This document shows positions 13,684-25,914 of a DNA stretch of 64,000 nucleotides, in pieces; position 1 is the stretch's first letter, and every line of letters starts with the position of its first letter. Under the pieces are notes generated by a model. The model saw nothing but the letters and a program-made list of their open reading frames with translations, ran no database searches and was not told the origin of the DNA. The DNA is taken from the NCBI GenBank assembly GCA_001599935.1, contig BCIJ01000017.1, positions 257,847 through 321,846 on the forward strand, in the 5' to 3' direction. A program made the position numbers and the translations under genes. This DNA is from Holtermannia corniformis (taxonomy: Eukaryota; Basidiomycota; Tremellomycetes; Holtermanniales).

Positions 13684-14602
13684 CTACAAAGGGCACGAGG
13701 GCTCTTCAGGTGAGGTAGCTGTTTGCGGCGCTGCCGTGCGTGTCCAAGGAGCCGGGCAAGTTGCGAGATAATCTGTGAGCTCATCATCGGACGAGCTGTC
13801 CTCAGGCTCTGATAAATTGTTCCAAGGTCGGTCAGGCTCGACTTCTGGCTCAGTTGATGTCGTAATCGCCGGACCACTCTGCAGATGCGAGCTCGTGCCG
13901 GGAGCATCGTGATGATCCGATTCGCTGCCATGGTCTGCTGATGCAATGTGCGATGTGCACCATGCGACAACCTGGGTGATCCAGGTCTCACCGTTCTGAA
14001 TTCACTCAGCCGACAGCAGACGTGAGTGGAAAACCTACTGGGCGGAACCCTTTGAAGATTCCGCTCTCGCCTCTGACGGCCGACAGGTCCAGATTGGGAG
14101 CTACCGTCATGCCCACCTTCGTGGTGAACTCTTTGAAGTCTGCCATCGCCCCTGCCGGCTCGAGCGCTTCAAACCACTAACGAGTTGTTAAATGTTGGTC
14201 GGACCGCACGCGAATGACTTACCATGGATGAGACCAGCTCAGTGATCTTCTTGACGATGGCCATGCAGTGTTGCCGACTGGGCACAATCAAATTTTGTCC
14301 GCTCGGTGGGTGGAACGAGGCATTGTAGCTGCATCGCGTCAGTGAGTCGGGACAGGATGCAACAGCCTCATTTACATGGCCGTTACCGTCCAATTCATGG
14401 CGTATAGCTGCATGGCGTGAGATGAGCGACTGTAGTCCGCTGGCCAACTTACCAGGATCGTTGCCGAGCCGAACAGACTACTCTGCCCTGTCGGGGATTC
14501 TAGGTCTGCTTTCAGCTCATGTAGATCGAGACCATCTTGCTTGAGCACGCCCATGGAATGTAGACGCTTTACCGATTGGGCGTTCGTGAACATGTTGTTC
14601 AT
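13684..14602 (-). CDS. Island gene A, type I family (unrecognised)
   Basis: Five exons (14602-14453, 14407-14376, 14328-14223, 14176-14039, 13995-13684) encode 245 residues. The family is not recognised. It is clearly a paralogue of the gene at 18436: both start M-[FY]-T-N with VK-LH, both contain YNA[ST]FHP after the second intron and LDLSA in exon 4, and both end in an acidic tail (EPxRPWN then S-DDELTD). Exons 2, 3 and 4 are exactly 32, 106 and 138 nt in both genes, with the same phases. No signal peptide or membrane segment is evident, so an intracellular protein is likely. It is divergent from the type II gene at about 14.9 kb. The conserved open frames and splice sites argue that it is functional. 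Confidence 0.75.
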
Positions 14603-14675
14603 CGATTACGACCGTACAGGACGGCAATCTACAGTCCTGGAATTCAGATTCCGTTTGCGCCGCGCGTTGTGACTG

Positions 14676-14728
14676 GTCACATGACTTGCCCGGCTGACAG
14701 TCACATGACCACGCGCGTGCCTATATAT
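14676..14728. promoter_or_regulatory. Paired GTCACATGAC motifs and TATA box between genes A and B
   Basis: The 10-mer GTCACATGAC occurs twice, at 14676-14685 and 14700-14709, starting 24 nt apart. A TATATAT stretch follows at 14722-14728. The motif contains an E-box-like CACATG core that bHLH factors could bind. It lies in the ~275-nt region between two divergent genes. Function is inferred only from position and repetition. Confidence 0.45.
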
Positions 14729-14877
14729 CTCTGCTCTAACTTAACGGTCAAGCACTAACCTTTAGTCTCGCTTAGCATGCCTAACTGACCAAAGCAAGCG
14801 AGTTGTGATCAGCTCGCATTCCCTTGCGCTTGTGTTTTGGCATGTCTATTCAGCGGCGACAGCTAGGCAGTCGAATA

Positions 14878-15437
14878 TGATGGAACGAACACGAGCGAAA
14901 CGAAAGTCATCTACTGCATTGCCAAACTCATTATTGAGCTCAAGGCGCGGGGGGTGATCTCAAGACCAAACATGAAAAGGTTCATCCAGAGTGTCATCGC
15001 ACATCACAGCGACCCAGCGGGCCCACAGGCCATTCGTCGTCTGCGACGGCGTCGTGAGTGCACATGACATCGATTTGCGATCATATAGTCTCATTTCGCA
15101 GAACGCTTGGCCTGAAGTTCGCTACAACTACGTCACCCTCAAGACTGTAGAAAAGACCACCGCACCCGTCAATCCGCTCAATCCGCTCAGTCAGCTAGCA
15201 GGATACACCTTGAGGGCGAATGCTCCGTTAGGTGCACTGACATACTTGCGGCTGATGATTGTGCTCCAACGACAATCGGTTCTGCGAGACCCTTTAGTGA
15301 TTTCGCCGATTCTCGATTGCAACGATAACCTCTTCGGTCTACTGCATCGACTGCTGGCGAGCACCCAGAACGGTCAAGAATATGAGCGTTCATCCACCGC
15401 GCTCCCCTTGATCGCGCACGTCAGTAACACAGAGTGA
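14878..15437 (+). CDS. Island gene B, type II family, N-terminally truncated copy
   Basis: Two exons are visible. The upstream one (about 14878-15053) contains YCIAKLIIELKARGV. After an intron (15054-15101) the last exon (15102-15437, 336 nt) begins NAWPEVRY and ends at a TGA. The matching exon of gene C is also exactly 336 nt and shares AWPExRY, TTAP, GALT-LR and VLQRQ. The long N-terminal part found in gene C is missing here; only ~275 nt separate this exon from gene A. The upstream and last exons are in incompatible frames, exactly as in gene C, so the model is incomplete. It may be a decayed copy, but the intact 336-nt last exon suggests selection. Confidence 0.5.
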
Positions 15438-16149
15438 TGCATGAATGCAGCCGGTGCGCTGCTGCACTTACGGGATCTGACCTCCTGGACATGTTGCCGA
15501 GCGCTTCAGATCAGGAGGGGCGACCTGGTTATCTAACCTAGTGGATTAGGGTACGCGAGCGATCGGACATCGCCGGTTTGACCACGAAGCGCAGTATCGC
15601 CCGGAGCAGCGCGATTTTGAACGTGAGTGACATTGACCCTCGTCAAGAGCCGTTTCGCCATGGGATACTTCATCCATCTAATCGGCTACATAGTCTATAT
15701 CGTCGGCAAGTTGTACATGCACTGAACAAGCCACCGCGTGCTTGACAGACCGCAATCATCGGCATCGATTATTGGCATCAGTCAGTACGTCAACTGATTC
15801 ATGCGAAGCATCTCTGAATCGCGCGCCACGTCTCTCGACAGCCTCCTAATACACTCATAGGCCGCTCGCTTGACTCTGCCGAATCCCCTTGTTGGGGTGT
15901 TCTGGCCAAGTACTCAGCGAGGATCGTCCAAACAATGATTGGCATAACTCACTTGACTGCCAGGGGATGAGTTGACGCAAAGGTCGTTTGGCTTGCGTTG
16001 GCGTCTGCGCCCGGGAGGACTTTGACGCGCATGGCGATGGCTTGCTCGTATGATGGGAGTGAGGTGCGGCGGGAGAAGGAGGGACTGCGAGGGGTTCAAT
16101 ATGTTGCTAGTGTCAAGGTGGATCAGACTGACTCTCGGGTTGGGGTGTC
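15438..16149. other. Intergenic stretch after gene B
   Basis: I see no coding frame with recognisable character, no RNA gene and no repeat in these ~710 nt. Confidence 0.4.
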
Positions 16150-16610
16150 CATGACCATGGTCGGCGTCGTCAACGCTGCCGACGCAATGTACGAAGTCAC
16201 CGCCTCACGTTGGCGCGCGCGGTCCATAGAAGGCCTCCTTTGACATAGGATCAATCGCAATGCAGGGGTATACAACGGAGGTTGTCAAAGGAGCTAAGCG
16301 CGAGGAGCTGATCAAGGACAATCAATCAGTCGCAACTCGAAGAAGAGCTCGGCGCAATGTATTCGTTGAGCTCGTTGACTTCATCAGCTGCGCTGTTGTG
16401 AGGCATGGGTGGCCGGTCCGTACCGCTTGCCCTAAAAAGGTCAATATCGAGAGTTGCTAGGCAAGTCTCGATCCGAACATATGCTGTAGGACCGCCATCA
16501 CGGCCGAGGTCGTGACAGTTGTCAGTGATGGATATGTCACGATGCATGTGGGGTCGTTTGCGCACTGGAACACGGCAATTGACGCCTTCAACCAGCAGCC
16601 GTAATTCCGT
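16150..16610 (-). pseudogene. Decayed duplicate of the CMS1 3' end and its flank
   Basis: On the minus strand around 16595-16540 the sequence matches the last codons of CMS1 (20750-20708): both carry CGGCTxCTxGT, then GGCGTCAA and GCCGTGTTC, and the similarity continues past the CMS1 stop codon (ATGCAT, TGACAT). A second block at 16165-16250 matches 20543-20620 in the CMS1 downstream flank (CGTCGTCAACGCT on the plus strand of both). The CMS1 stop codon is altered here and no upstream CMS1 exon remains. The copy is therefore a fragment with no coding role. It shows that a segment reaching the CMS1 3' end was duplicated together with the neighbouring gene pair. Confidence 0.65.
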
Positions 16611-16701
16611 GCATGACATACATTTCTCTGTGGGACACGATACTGTATACAACCATGACCATATACCACAACTTTGCGGCCCTGTACACCTTGTCTCGAA
16701 C

Positions 16702-18186
16702 TCAATCATCTTTGCTCGGACGCAGATACAGTGGCATGCTCGTCGTCGACTGGATCTTGCTGTCCGGCGTTCGGTGCTGTGCGGCGAACAGCAAATGACA
16801 GACGCTGAAAACATTGTAGTACGCTGACATTAGTGGACTGATTTTGACAGGCTTGCGAGACCGTTGCCTTTGCAATACGGCCATATATCGTAGGTCGGTG
16901 AGTGCGCCGAGCTCTGAGTTTGCCCTGCTCATGTATTCGAGAATTTGAGCCAGCTCATTCAAACAATTGGCCGGTGCAGTGGTCTCGCCAGTGGACTTGA
17001 CATCCTTGAAGTGGTACCTAGACTCCGGCCAAGCGGACTGCACGAAGGTCAGCCGTAGCAACCTGTTCGAAGATGATACAACTCACCACGCCATCACTGA
17101 CGATGGATCGCTTGCCGCCCTCGACCGTCCTGGTCATGTTCGGCAACACTCCCGATGAAATTGGCCAACGCCGATGGCGGGATGACCCCTCTTGCCTTCA
17201 GTTCGATGACGAGTTTGGCGATGCATTGGTAGCACTCGCCAATCTTGGATGACACTTCTACCTGGTACAAATCGCCACTGGTCGTGGGTCAACAGTCAAT
17301 GCGCTCCGACCACTCCGAAACTTGGACTCACGTATGGCTCTGGCCTTTCTTGTGTAAGAAATGAGGCCCACGGAAAAGACGAGTGCGTCCCACATAGTCG
17401 TTCTTGCCGAACATGTCATTGAACATGTCAATAACCTTTTGGGTGATGACCTTGACGTCGATCTCCCGTATGGTGCGCCAAACTGGTTGAGCAGATCTTT
17501 CGACGCCCGAGTTGCGGCGTCAGCAGATTCGATAGGGTCGTGGGATAGGTCGGCGGATGCGAAAGCAGCGTCTTGCTTCAGAGCCTTGATCATCTCTATA
17601 TCGCCGTACGTGAACTCTATCCAGGGACCTCGATACCAACAAGTCTGAAATCGTGCGTTCCTTTCAATACGCGGTCGTGGTGCGTCCTTGGCGTCGTCAC
17701 GGTCATTGTTCTTGCCTTTTGATCGGATCGTGCCCAATGTTGTGAACTACTTGCCTCCGGAGATCGGTGGTTAGTCCTGGAAGTACCCGCAACGCTCTCT
17801 TTTTCTTCCAACGCGGCTTTTCTCTTCTCGTTCGCGACCATGCGTGAGGCCGCTAACAGTCCAGCAGCCACGTGATCTTCATCATCGCCATTCTCGCCAG
17901 CGAATCCGTAGGCGGTGGACACGTTCGTCTTGCGTGAAGAGTGGGAGGACCCAATGAAACCGGGTACCGAGACGAGGTTCTTGCCGTCGATTGAGCAATG
18001 CGGCGTGATTCCTTGGAAGGCTTCCTCTAAGACTTGCAGTTCGTTGGCCGTCAACGACTTCGGCGTCAGAGGTCGGCGTCGACGTACATCGATGCCGTCG
18101 ATGTACTCCGCGTCAGACGGTCTGTCGAGCGTCGAGACGGCGGCTGGGTGGAGGAGCTTGTAGGCACGCGGCCGGAACTGTTAGGC
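16702..18186 (-). CDS. Island gene C, type II family, full-length copy with unresolved frames
   Basis: The family is not recognised. From the 5' side there is an open stretch (about 18186-17640) with RRRRPLTPKSLTANELQVLE and a Lys/Glu-rich helix, then a segment containing EIDVKVITQKVIDMFNDMFG. An intron (17331-17278) leads to an exon with ECYQCIAKLVIELKARG, and after the intron 17086-17038 a 336-nt last exon (17037-16702) starts SAWPESRYHF. The ECYQC exon and the last exon do not share a frame: the former hits a TGA at 17096-17094 just before the donor. The same offset exists in gene B. No start ATG is evident, and two inner exon borders remain unclear. It is divergent from gene D. Confidence 0.45.
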
Positions 18187-18218
18187 GCAGCATGTCACGT
18201 GATGGCAGCTGTTAGGCG
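18178..18218. promoter_or_regulatory. Direct repeats flanking a CACGTG box between genes C and D
   Basis: The 10-mer CTGTTAGGCG occurs at 18178-18187 and 18209-18218. Between them lies TCACGTGA with a CACGTG E-box at 18196-18201. The element sits upstream of gene D and at the 5' side of gene C, so it may control the pair. A TATA-like CTATAAAG lies near 18390 ahead of gene D. Function is inference. Confidence 0.4.
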
Positions 18219-18435
18219 TGCTTACACATGGCTGCACCCGAACCTCCGTCGAGATGGCGCAAAATCGACCGTCTGTCGATTTGCGGAACTCCACAGGGAG
18301 TGATTCGACCGTCTGTCGGCGTCGAGTGCATCGACCGGCGCGTCGAGTGCGCGTCTTTACGTCATTCTGAGAAATCGACGCCAGCCCAACTCTATAAAGC
18401 ACCGATCTCACACGCTGACGTTCGTGTCGCCAACC

Positions 18436-19260
18436 ATGTACACAAACAGCACAGCTGTCAAACATCTGCACGCTATACATGCTCTTACCGACGCAGGACT
18501 TGACGTCAAAGTCGTGCAATCCTATGACGAATCTCTTGGGTGCTTTAGCTCCTTCCTGAGCAGAGGCACAATGATAGTGAGTACCTCCATGCCAACCTTC
18601 ACTTGTCTAACATAGCACAGAAGTTTGCGATAGTCTGGGCGGCCACGGCGGTGTAAGACGCACCTGTGCTGTTGAACAGTTCTGACGAACAGCAGCTACA
18701 ATGCGACGTTTCACCCAGCCAATCAGCAGCATTTCATATTCGAGGACTGTGAAGACATATATCCGGTGCTAGACCTCCTTGTAGAGGTGGTCGTTTGTAC
18801 TGTGAGTAGTTTCCTGTGCTGCCAACGCCATCTGATACTTCTTATGCAAGTGGTCGGGCAAGGATCCAGCGTCAGCCATACATGCCTTTTCTCGTCACTT
18901 TGCAGATGTGTACAGCGGAGAAACCCCGCCCACTCTGGATCTATCGGCCTTGCACGACACAGGTGTCGTTTTCGAACAACTGGCGTCGGTGAGTTCCCTA
19001 GCGAGTTTGATGCGTTGCCTATAACATCACAGGATCTGCAGCGGTATATCGAACGTTCCGCCGCGACGTGCAAGGCGTGCATCACGCTAGATGACCACGC
19101 GGACGGTCATGTTTCGGCAATGCAGACGCATTGGCAGGCTCGCGAGCCTGTCATCACTGCAACCGAACCTGAGCCAGAACCAGAGAGACCCTGGAATGTG
19201 GTACCCGATTCCCCTCCAAGCTCCGAGGACGAATTGACGGACTTTCTGGCGAAGCACTGA
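18436..19260 (+). CDS. Island gene D, type I family (unrecognised)
   Basis: Five exons (18436-18576, 18621-18652, 18696-18801, 18851-18988, 19033-19260) encode 214 residues. It is the paralogue of gene A: MYTNSTAVKHLHAIHAL at the start, YNATFHP in exon 3, TLDLSALHD in exon 4, and EPEPERPWN then SSEDELTDFLAKH at the end. Exons 2-4 have the same lengths as in gene A (32, 106, 138 nt), but outside the shared blocks the sequences differ widely, so the duplication is old or divergence fast. The donor of exon 2 is GTAAGA, which is required for phase agreement with gene A. The start ATG at 18436 is the first in frame. No known domain was recognised. Confidence 0.75.
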
Positions 19261-19576
19261 CATCTTGTCATCCACTGGAGCCAAGACAGTTATCGACTCG
19301 TTCGATTTACCCGCCCCGAAACGTCAGAAAACTACCCTTACAAAGACCACTGCGTCGTCTGTTGGCGGTTACATCCGTACTGGAACACCGACCCGCACAT
19401 CGACACCGCGCATCATCCCAACGGTAGCACACATTCCTCAACTACCACGACCTCGATCCCCAACTTTGCCTCGTCGATCCACTCGTTTGCGTGATGCGCC
19501 CTTCAAAACAAACGCATCAAGCGCCCGTCAAGAAAGTGCTACCACCTCTTCTCGTGGTCACAAATCTGTCGTGTGA
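19238..19576 (+). other. Open frame downstream of gene D with a basic, PKRxK-containing product
   Basis: This frame overlaps the end of gene D in another phase and encodes a Pro/Thr/Arg-rich peptide with PAPKRQK and RRSTRLRDAPFKTN. An open frame at the same place after gene A (13418-13696, minus) has FPKRGK and ends RRAARLRSTQKTN. The shared C-terminal pattern suggests a real final exon or an overlapping gene. I could not find splice sites that join it to the type I frame in both copies. Confidence 0.35.
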
Positions 19577-20707
19577 ATGCTTGGCCGTCTTAATCTGCTT
19601 TGTGAACTGTAGTTGCACGACATACTTTCACTTTCCATAGTTCGTGCCTCGAGCCAATGACTCAAGGAGCGTTCGAAGTGTGTGTGGGCTCGTCATGGTG
19701 ACTACAGGGCAGTCGGCCGAGGCCACCATCGATTGAGAAGCTTCCGCATTTGACTTGCGCTGTGGCGGAGATGTGCTACTCCCCGCGCACGTCGATCATC
19801 TTTGATCCTCAAAAGGTTGTGTGCAGCACGAGCTTGCCTCCTATGACCTTTGCAAGTCTCACTATTCCGCCATGTTTGCGTCTGGCGGTGGCTAGCAAGC
19901 GCGACCAATCCACTCGCTGGCACGACTGCGAACTCCACTCATGATATACGCTTTTCCAGTCAGAGGTATGGCAAGCGCAAGGTGATGAGCATGTAGTCAG
20001 AAAGCAACAGCGCGGCCAACGCTCCCGTCACTTCGCGTACTTGCAACCATCATGCTACGTGCCAGCTCGACGGTCTCATGGTCCTCGGTGTCTTCGTCAA
20101 TTTTGTAAAATGCCAACGCGCCCAGCAACGAGGGGGTGCTGACGATAGGCGTTGACCTATCGTTGGCGTCGACTTCGTGCGAGGTGATTTTGCAGCACGC
20201 TACTCGCTGGGTGGATACAAGGTCGATGCCGGATGCATCGATGCTGCTCGTGTTGTCTCAACTTTGGAACCATGAGCCCCTAACCGCTGTGCTAGAGCGA
20301 GGCTTGCTCCCGCCTTGAGACTGCGGGATTTCTCTCGTGTCTCCATTGCTCAATGTTATAGAGTTCTACCTATTCCCGCTCGTCATTCTATAAGGTCCCT
20401 CATAGTGCGGAACCTTGTCTTCCGCTTCGCGAGCTGGAATCTCCCGCCCAGTCAGGACAGATCTTTGGTGATCTGCCCTTCCAGCCATAGGACTAACGCC
20501 CGTTCTAGGCGAGGTCCTCGGCCACTGTTCACCGTGGTAGAACCGTCGTCAACGCTACCGATGCGGTGTACAAGACGCGGCCTGACGTCGACGTGGGTGG
20601 TCGAGGAGAACCCTCCTTTGATCTCGGTCCACCGTGCATCAGTGCACAACCGCGCCGTCAGCTGCAGCGATGGCGGTGATGTCAAATGCATATGAGGCGC
20701 GTGCGTA
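19577..20707. other. Intergenic region between gene D and CMS1
   Basis: No gene is supported in these 1.1 kb. The part from about 20524 to 20707 is the CMS1 downstream flank that recurs in decayed form at 16150-16540. Confidence 0.5.
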
Positions 20708-21923
20708 CTAGAACACGGCGATCTTGACGCCCTCGACTAGTAGCCGCTTGCGCGCTTCACCGGAAAAGACGCCTTTCCACAGCTCATCCCGGATCTCGGG
20801 GATCGTCAACAGCGAGCGGGTTTCTGCGCAATCAGCATAGCGTCTTACACAGCGCGCGTGAGAAACATACTGCTGTCTTTGTGCGATATGTCGAGCAGTA
20901 CCACTGTATCCTTGGTGATCTTGAGTGCGTCTGACGCGGCATCATTAGCAGCAGGTCGACATGGTTCACGTTGGCACTCACCCGTCTCACTGAGCAGTTT
21001 CCCTACGCGCCCCGGCGTCCCCACAGCGACAGCAACCCCCGTCTTTTCGAGGTATTTGACTTGGTCTGCCAGCTTGAAGTGCTTGGCGAACAACTTGGCC
21101 ACATCGCCCTTTCCTCCTGTTCCACCGAGGTTGAGTGGCTTGACAAGACGGACAATATCAGCGCAGCGGAGACCGGAGAGGGCGAGGATGAGAAGTTGTG
21201 GTTGGCCTTGGCCTTTGGGTTTCTTGTGAAAAGGTGGGAGGTCTGTCCGGACAGTCAGTTGTATGCGAATCAAGGGCACGCAAGCACCGGCGTTGACGTA
21301 CGGGTAGTGATGTATGTGGCGAGATCTTCGATTGCGGCGGAAGGCGGTGGCAGCAAAAATTGCTCTGTTCGTATACTCAGCCATGCGTATCGTCAACAAT
21401 GAATGATGGCAACATACCTGGGATGCGCAGATCTTGGAGCTCTACAGATGTAGCCTGTGGAAACGATTTGTGCTGAGAGTCGAGTAGGTAATTCGACGAC
21501 GCCGGTGGAGGAAACAGAGATGGCGGTAGCTCATTGTTCGCCAAAGCTGCTTTCTACATTTGGCGTTGCTTAGCTCATCCATAGTGGTTACTGTGAGAAG
21601 CGTCAACGCACCCTGGCCTTGCGCTCCTTCTCCTTTTCCTTTTTCCGTCGCTTCTTCTCCAGCTCGGCATCGTCGTCTCCCGCTTTCCGCTTCTTGCCGG
21701 CCGGCTGCGAATCACCGTCTACCGCTTCGTCGTCATCGTCGACCACCTCATCCGGCTCGAACGCATCCTCCTCGCCCTCTAGCACGGGCTCTGGACCCTC
21801 CTCATCGTTATTCTCGACGTCTGATGCGAGCATTGTCGGGTCATAGTCGAGCCCATCGTCGAGGTCGTCTCCCCCTCCGGGTGACGCACGGGCAAACTGC
21901 TTCTTGGGGACAGCGGCAGGCAT
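20708..21923 (-). CDS. CMS1: CMS1-like ribosomal small-subunit processing factor
   Basis: Six exons (21923-21612, 21553-21418, 21364-21302, 21242-20982, 20930-20871, 20823-20708) encode 315 residues. The first ~100 residues are acidic then Lys/Glu-rich. The core has the Cms1 family blocks LLILALSGLRCADIVRL, VAKLFAKHFKLADQV and VAVGTPGRVGKLL, which resemble a degenerate DEAD-box helicase fold, and the end reads SLLTIPEIRDELWKG. Yeast Cms1 associates with 90S pre-ribosomes. I start at the ATG at 21923 (MPAAVPKKQ); the open frame extends upstream but with no family character. A decayed copy of its last ~40 codons lies at 16.6 kb. Confidence 0.87.
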
Positions 21924-22235
21924 TGTGGGCAGCCTGCGACCACACTCGGCTGCAACTTTTGTACGACTAGCTTCATGTGCTCTCCGGAGACCATCGGAAT
22001 CCGAACCCCTCCGTCGGGATTGTCGGATGTCCGGTACCCCGATTGGCGTCGTAGTCTTCATGATGGCATTGTCGACTTTGAGGCGCAGCCGCAGTAAGCG
22101 GTGCAGCCCTGGAAGTGATCCTGTACTTGCCATCTCATCAGTGTTACCAACTGCTCCGAGTGCCCTCTGCTGTGTCACTCGCACACCCACCGACACTCCC
22201 TTGACGTCGTCCGTTTCAGCATGGCAGCCAACTGA

Positions 22236-24498
<2,263 letters not shown>

Positions 24499-24739
24499 GA
24501 TCTGGTGCGCGAGGACTTTGCTCTGTGACATGCAGCATGATGACATTACAATAGGGATGTGACCAAGTCATACCGAGTGTCGGCCGGCGCTTTGGCGACG
24601 ACAAGGCCTTGCACCTTATCCTGTCAATGCACATTTCAGTACATCACGGCTCCGCAAGTGGCGTCGGCGACAGCACGCGTCACCTCACGGCGTAATCGTG
24701 ATAATTATAATCACGGCGGTAGCTACCATGACGCCTGGA

Positions 24740-24752
24740 CCCCCCCCCCCCC
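24740..24752 (+). repeat. Poly-C tract upstream of the kinase-like gene
   Basis: Thirteen consecutive C residues lie about 70 nt before the start codon of the following gene. Such tracts are prone to length change and sequencing error. Confidence 0.9.
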
Positions 24753-24820
24753 ACTTGCCCGCTCGTGCTCGACAACCGTACACGGCACCCTCATCGCCCC
24801 GATTACTCTCATCGCACACC

Positions 24821-24876
24821 ATGCCCGCCGAAGTGCACTTTGCCGTGCCCAGCTATCGATACCAGCAGTCGCTACT

Positions 24877-24912
<36 letters not shown>

Positions 24913-25877
24913 TCGTCCACAAATTTGCGTGGACTTTCGCCAGTTGGAGGTATTCGGCAACTTGCCTGTTGCCCTGCAACACGCCCCCCCTGCTGGGTTC
25001 ACCAAGGTCACCGACAGGTATCAGTTTGCGCAGACGCTCAATGGTTGCAATTTCGACTACGCTCTTCTCGGGGGCGATCCTTTGGGCAGCTGCGGGTTCA
25101 CCGTCAAGAGTCAAGCCGGCTTCGAGCACCGAATGTTGTTCACGGCGGATGCGGAACAGAACTTCGGTCCCCAGCGCTTTATCCCCATTTCGGCATGCGT
25201 CCCCGGCAAGGTGTACCGCGGCTATCTGGTTGACGCCGTCACCGGTGGCGACGATCGCGCAGTCGTTGTCAAACTGGCGTTCCCTGCCACGCAGCCCGAT
25301 GTCTTCGTTCGCATGGTGTGGGAACAGAACGTATACAAGGGCTGCCTCGACTCAGTGTGCGGCTTGTTCGTGCCGCGCAGGCTAGGCTTCTATCGCGCTC
25401 GTGTCGGGCATGTCGAGATTGTCATGAACATCTTTGAGGACGTGGGAACTGCGCTACCAGACTCAATCCCAAGCTACACGCGGTGAGTCAGACCCCGAGT
25501 TGACAAGGTATACGTAAACTGACTTTAGCAGTTACCAGATCACAGAGCTGTACCAGGCACTCAAAGGGCTGGGCATTGTGCATGGCTCTCTTCGCCCGGA
25601 ACACATTATCTGCGCCGCAGACGGCCGCTACTTCTTTATCAACTTTGCGCGAGCGTCGTACCTGCACAGATCGACATTCAGAGCAGAGGAGTACCAGATC
25701 ATGTCCTTTGGCAAGCACACACTCGGCAGACAGTCGTCGCTCGAGGAGTCAGAGGACCCGGACCCCAACAAGATGTTGAAGTACTACACCATGGTAGCGG
25801 AAGCCAGCGGAAGCCCTGGTATTGGGCCAGACACCATATGGTTGGACCGTATGTATGGCGGGCAGCTAAACGCATGA
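24821..25877 (+). CDS. Kinase-like protein lacking catalytic residues (putative pseudokinase)
   Basis: Two exons (24821-25482 and 25529-25877, or 25532 with the alternative acceptor) encode 336 or 335 residues. A run of 11 Gln lies near residue 20. The middle contains VVVKLAFP, like the beta-3 strand of kinases, and a hinge-like MNIFEDVG. The second exon has HGSLRPEHIICAADGRYFFINF, which lines up with the kinase catalytic loop HGDLRPENI and the DFG segment; the catalytic Asp is Ser here and the DFG Asp is Asn. The fold is therefore probably kinase-like but inactive. Relatives are common in basidiomycetes as uncharacterised expansions (general knowledge). The intron ends in TAGCAG, a tandem acceptor that could add or drop one residue. 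It is convergent with the F-box-like gene, with 37 nt between stops. Confidence 0.7.
24878..24910 (+). repeat. CAG trinucleotide repeat (11 units) encoding poly-Gln
   Basis: Eleven uninterrupted CAG codons encode a Gln tract close to the N-terminus of the kinase-like protein. The perfect repeat is likely to vary in length between strains. Confidence 0.95.
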
Positions 25878-25914
25878 GATATTGTTATGCAACGCATGAA
25901 TACATGTCCTGCCC

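Noticed and set aside
17900..18120. Possible homeodomain in island gene C (RRRRPLTPKSLTANELQVLEEAF resembles helix 1), which would make the island an HD mating-type locus
   Set aside because: The diagnostic third helix (WFxNxR) is absent from all visible frames of A-D, so the resemblance is limited to one helix and cannot support the call.
13700..19600. CRISPR array, phage or bacterial mobile island
   Set aside because: Spliceosomal introns, eukaryotic tRNA and fungal genes show this is nuclear fungal DNA; no regularly spaced repeats are present.
20845..21399. Complete DEAD-box helicase
   Set aside because: The helicase-like blocks belong to the Cms1 family; a full set of ATPase motifs is not present.
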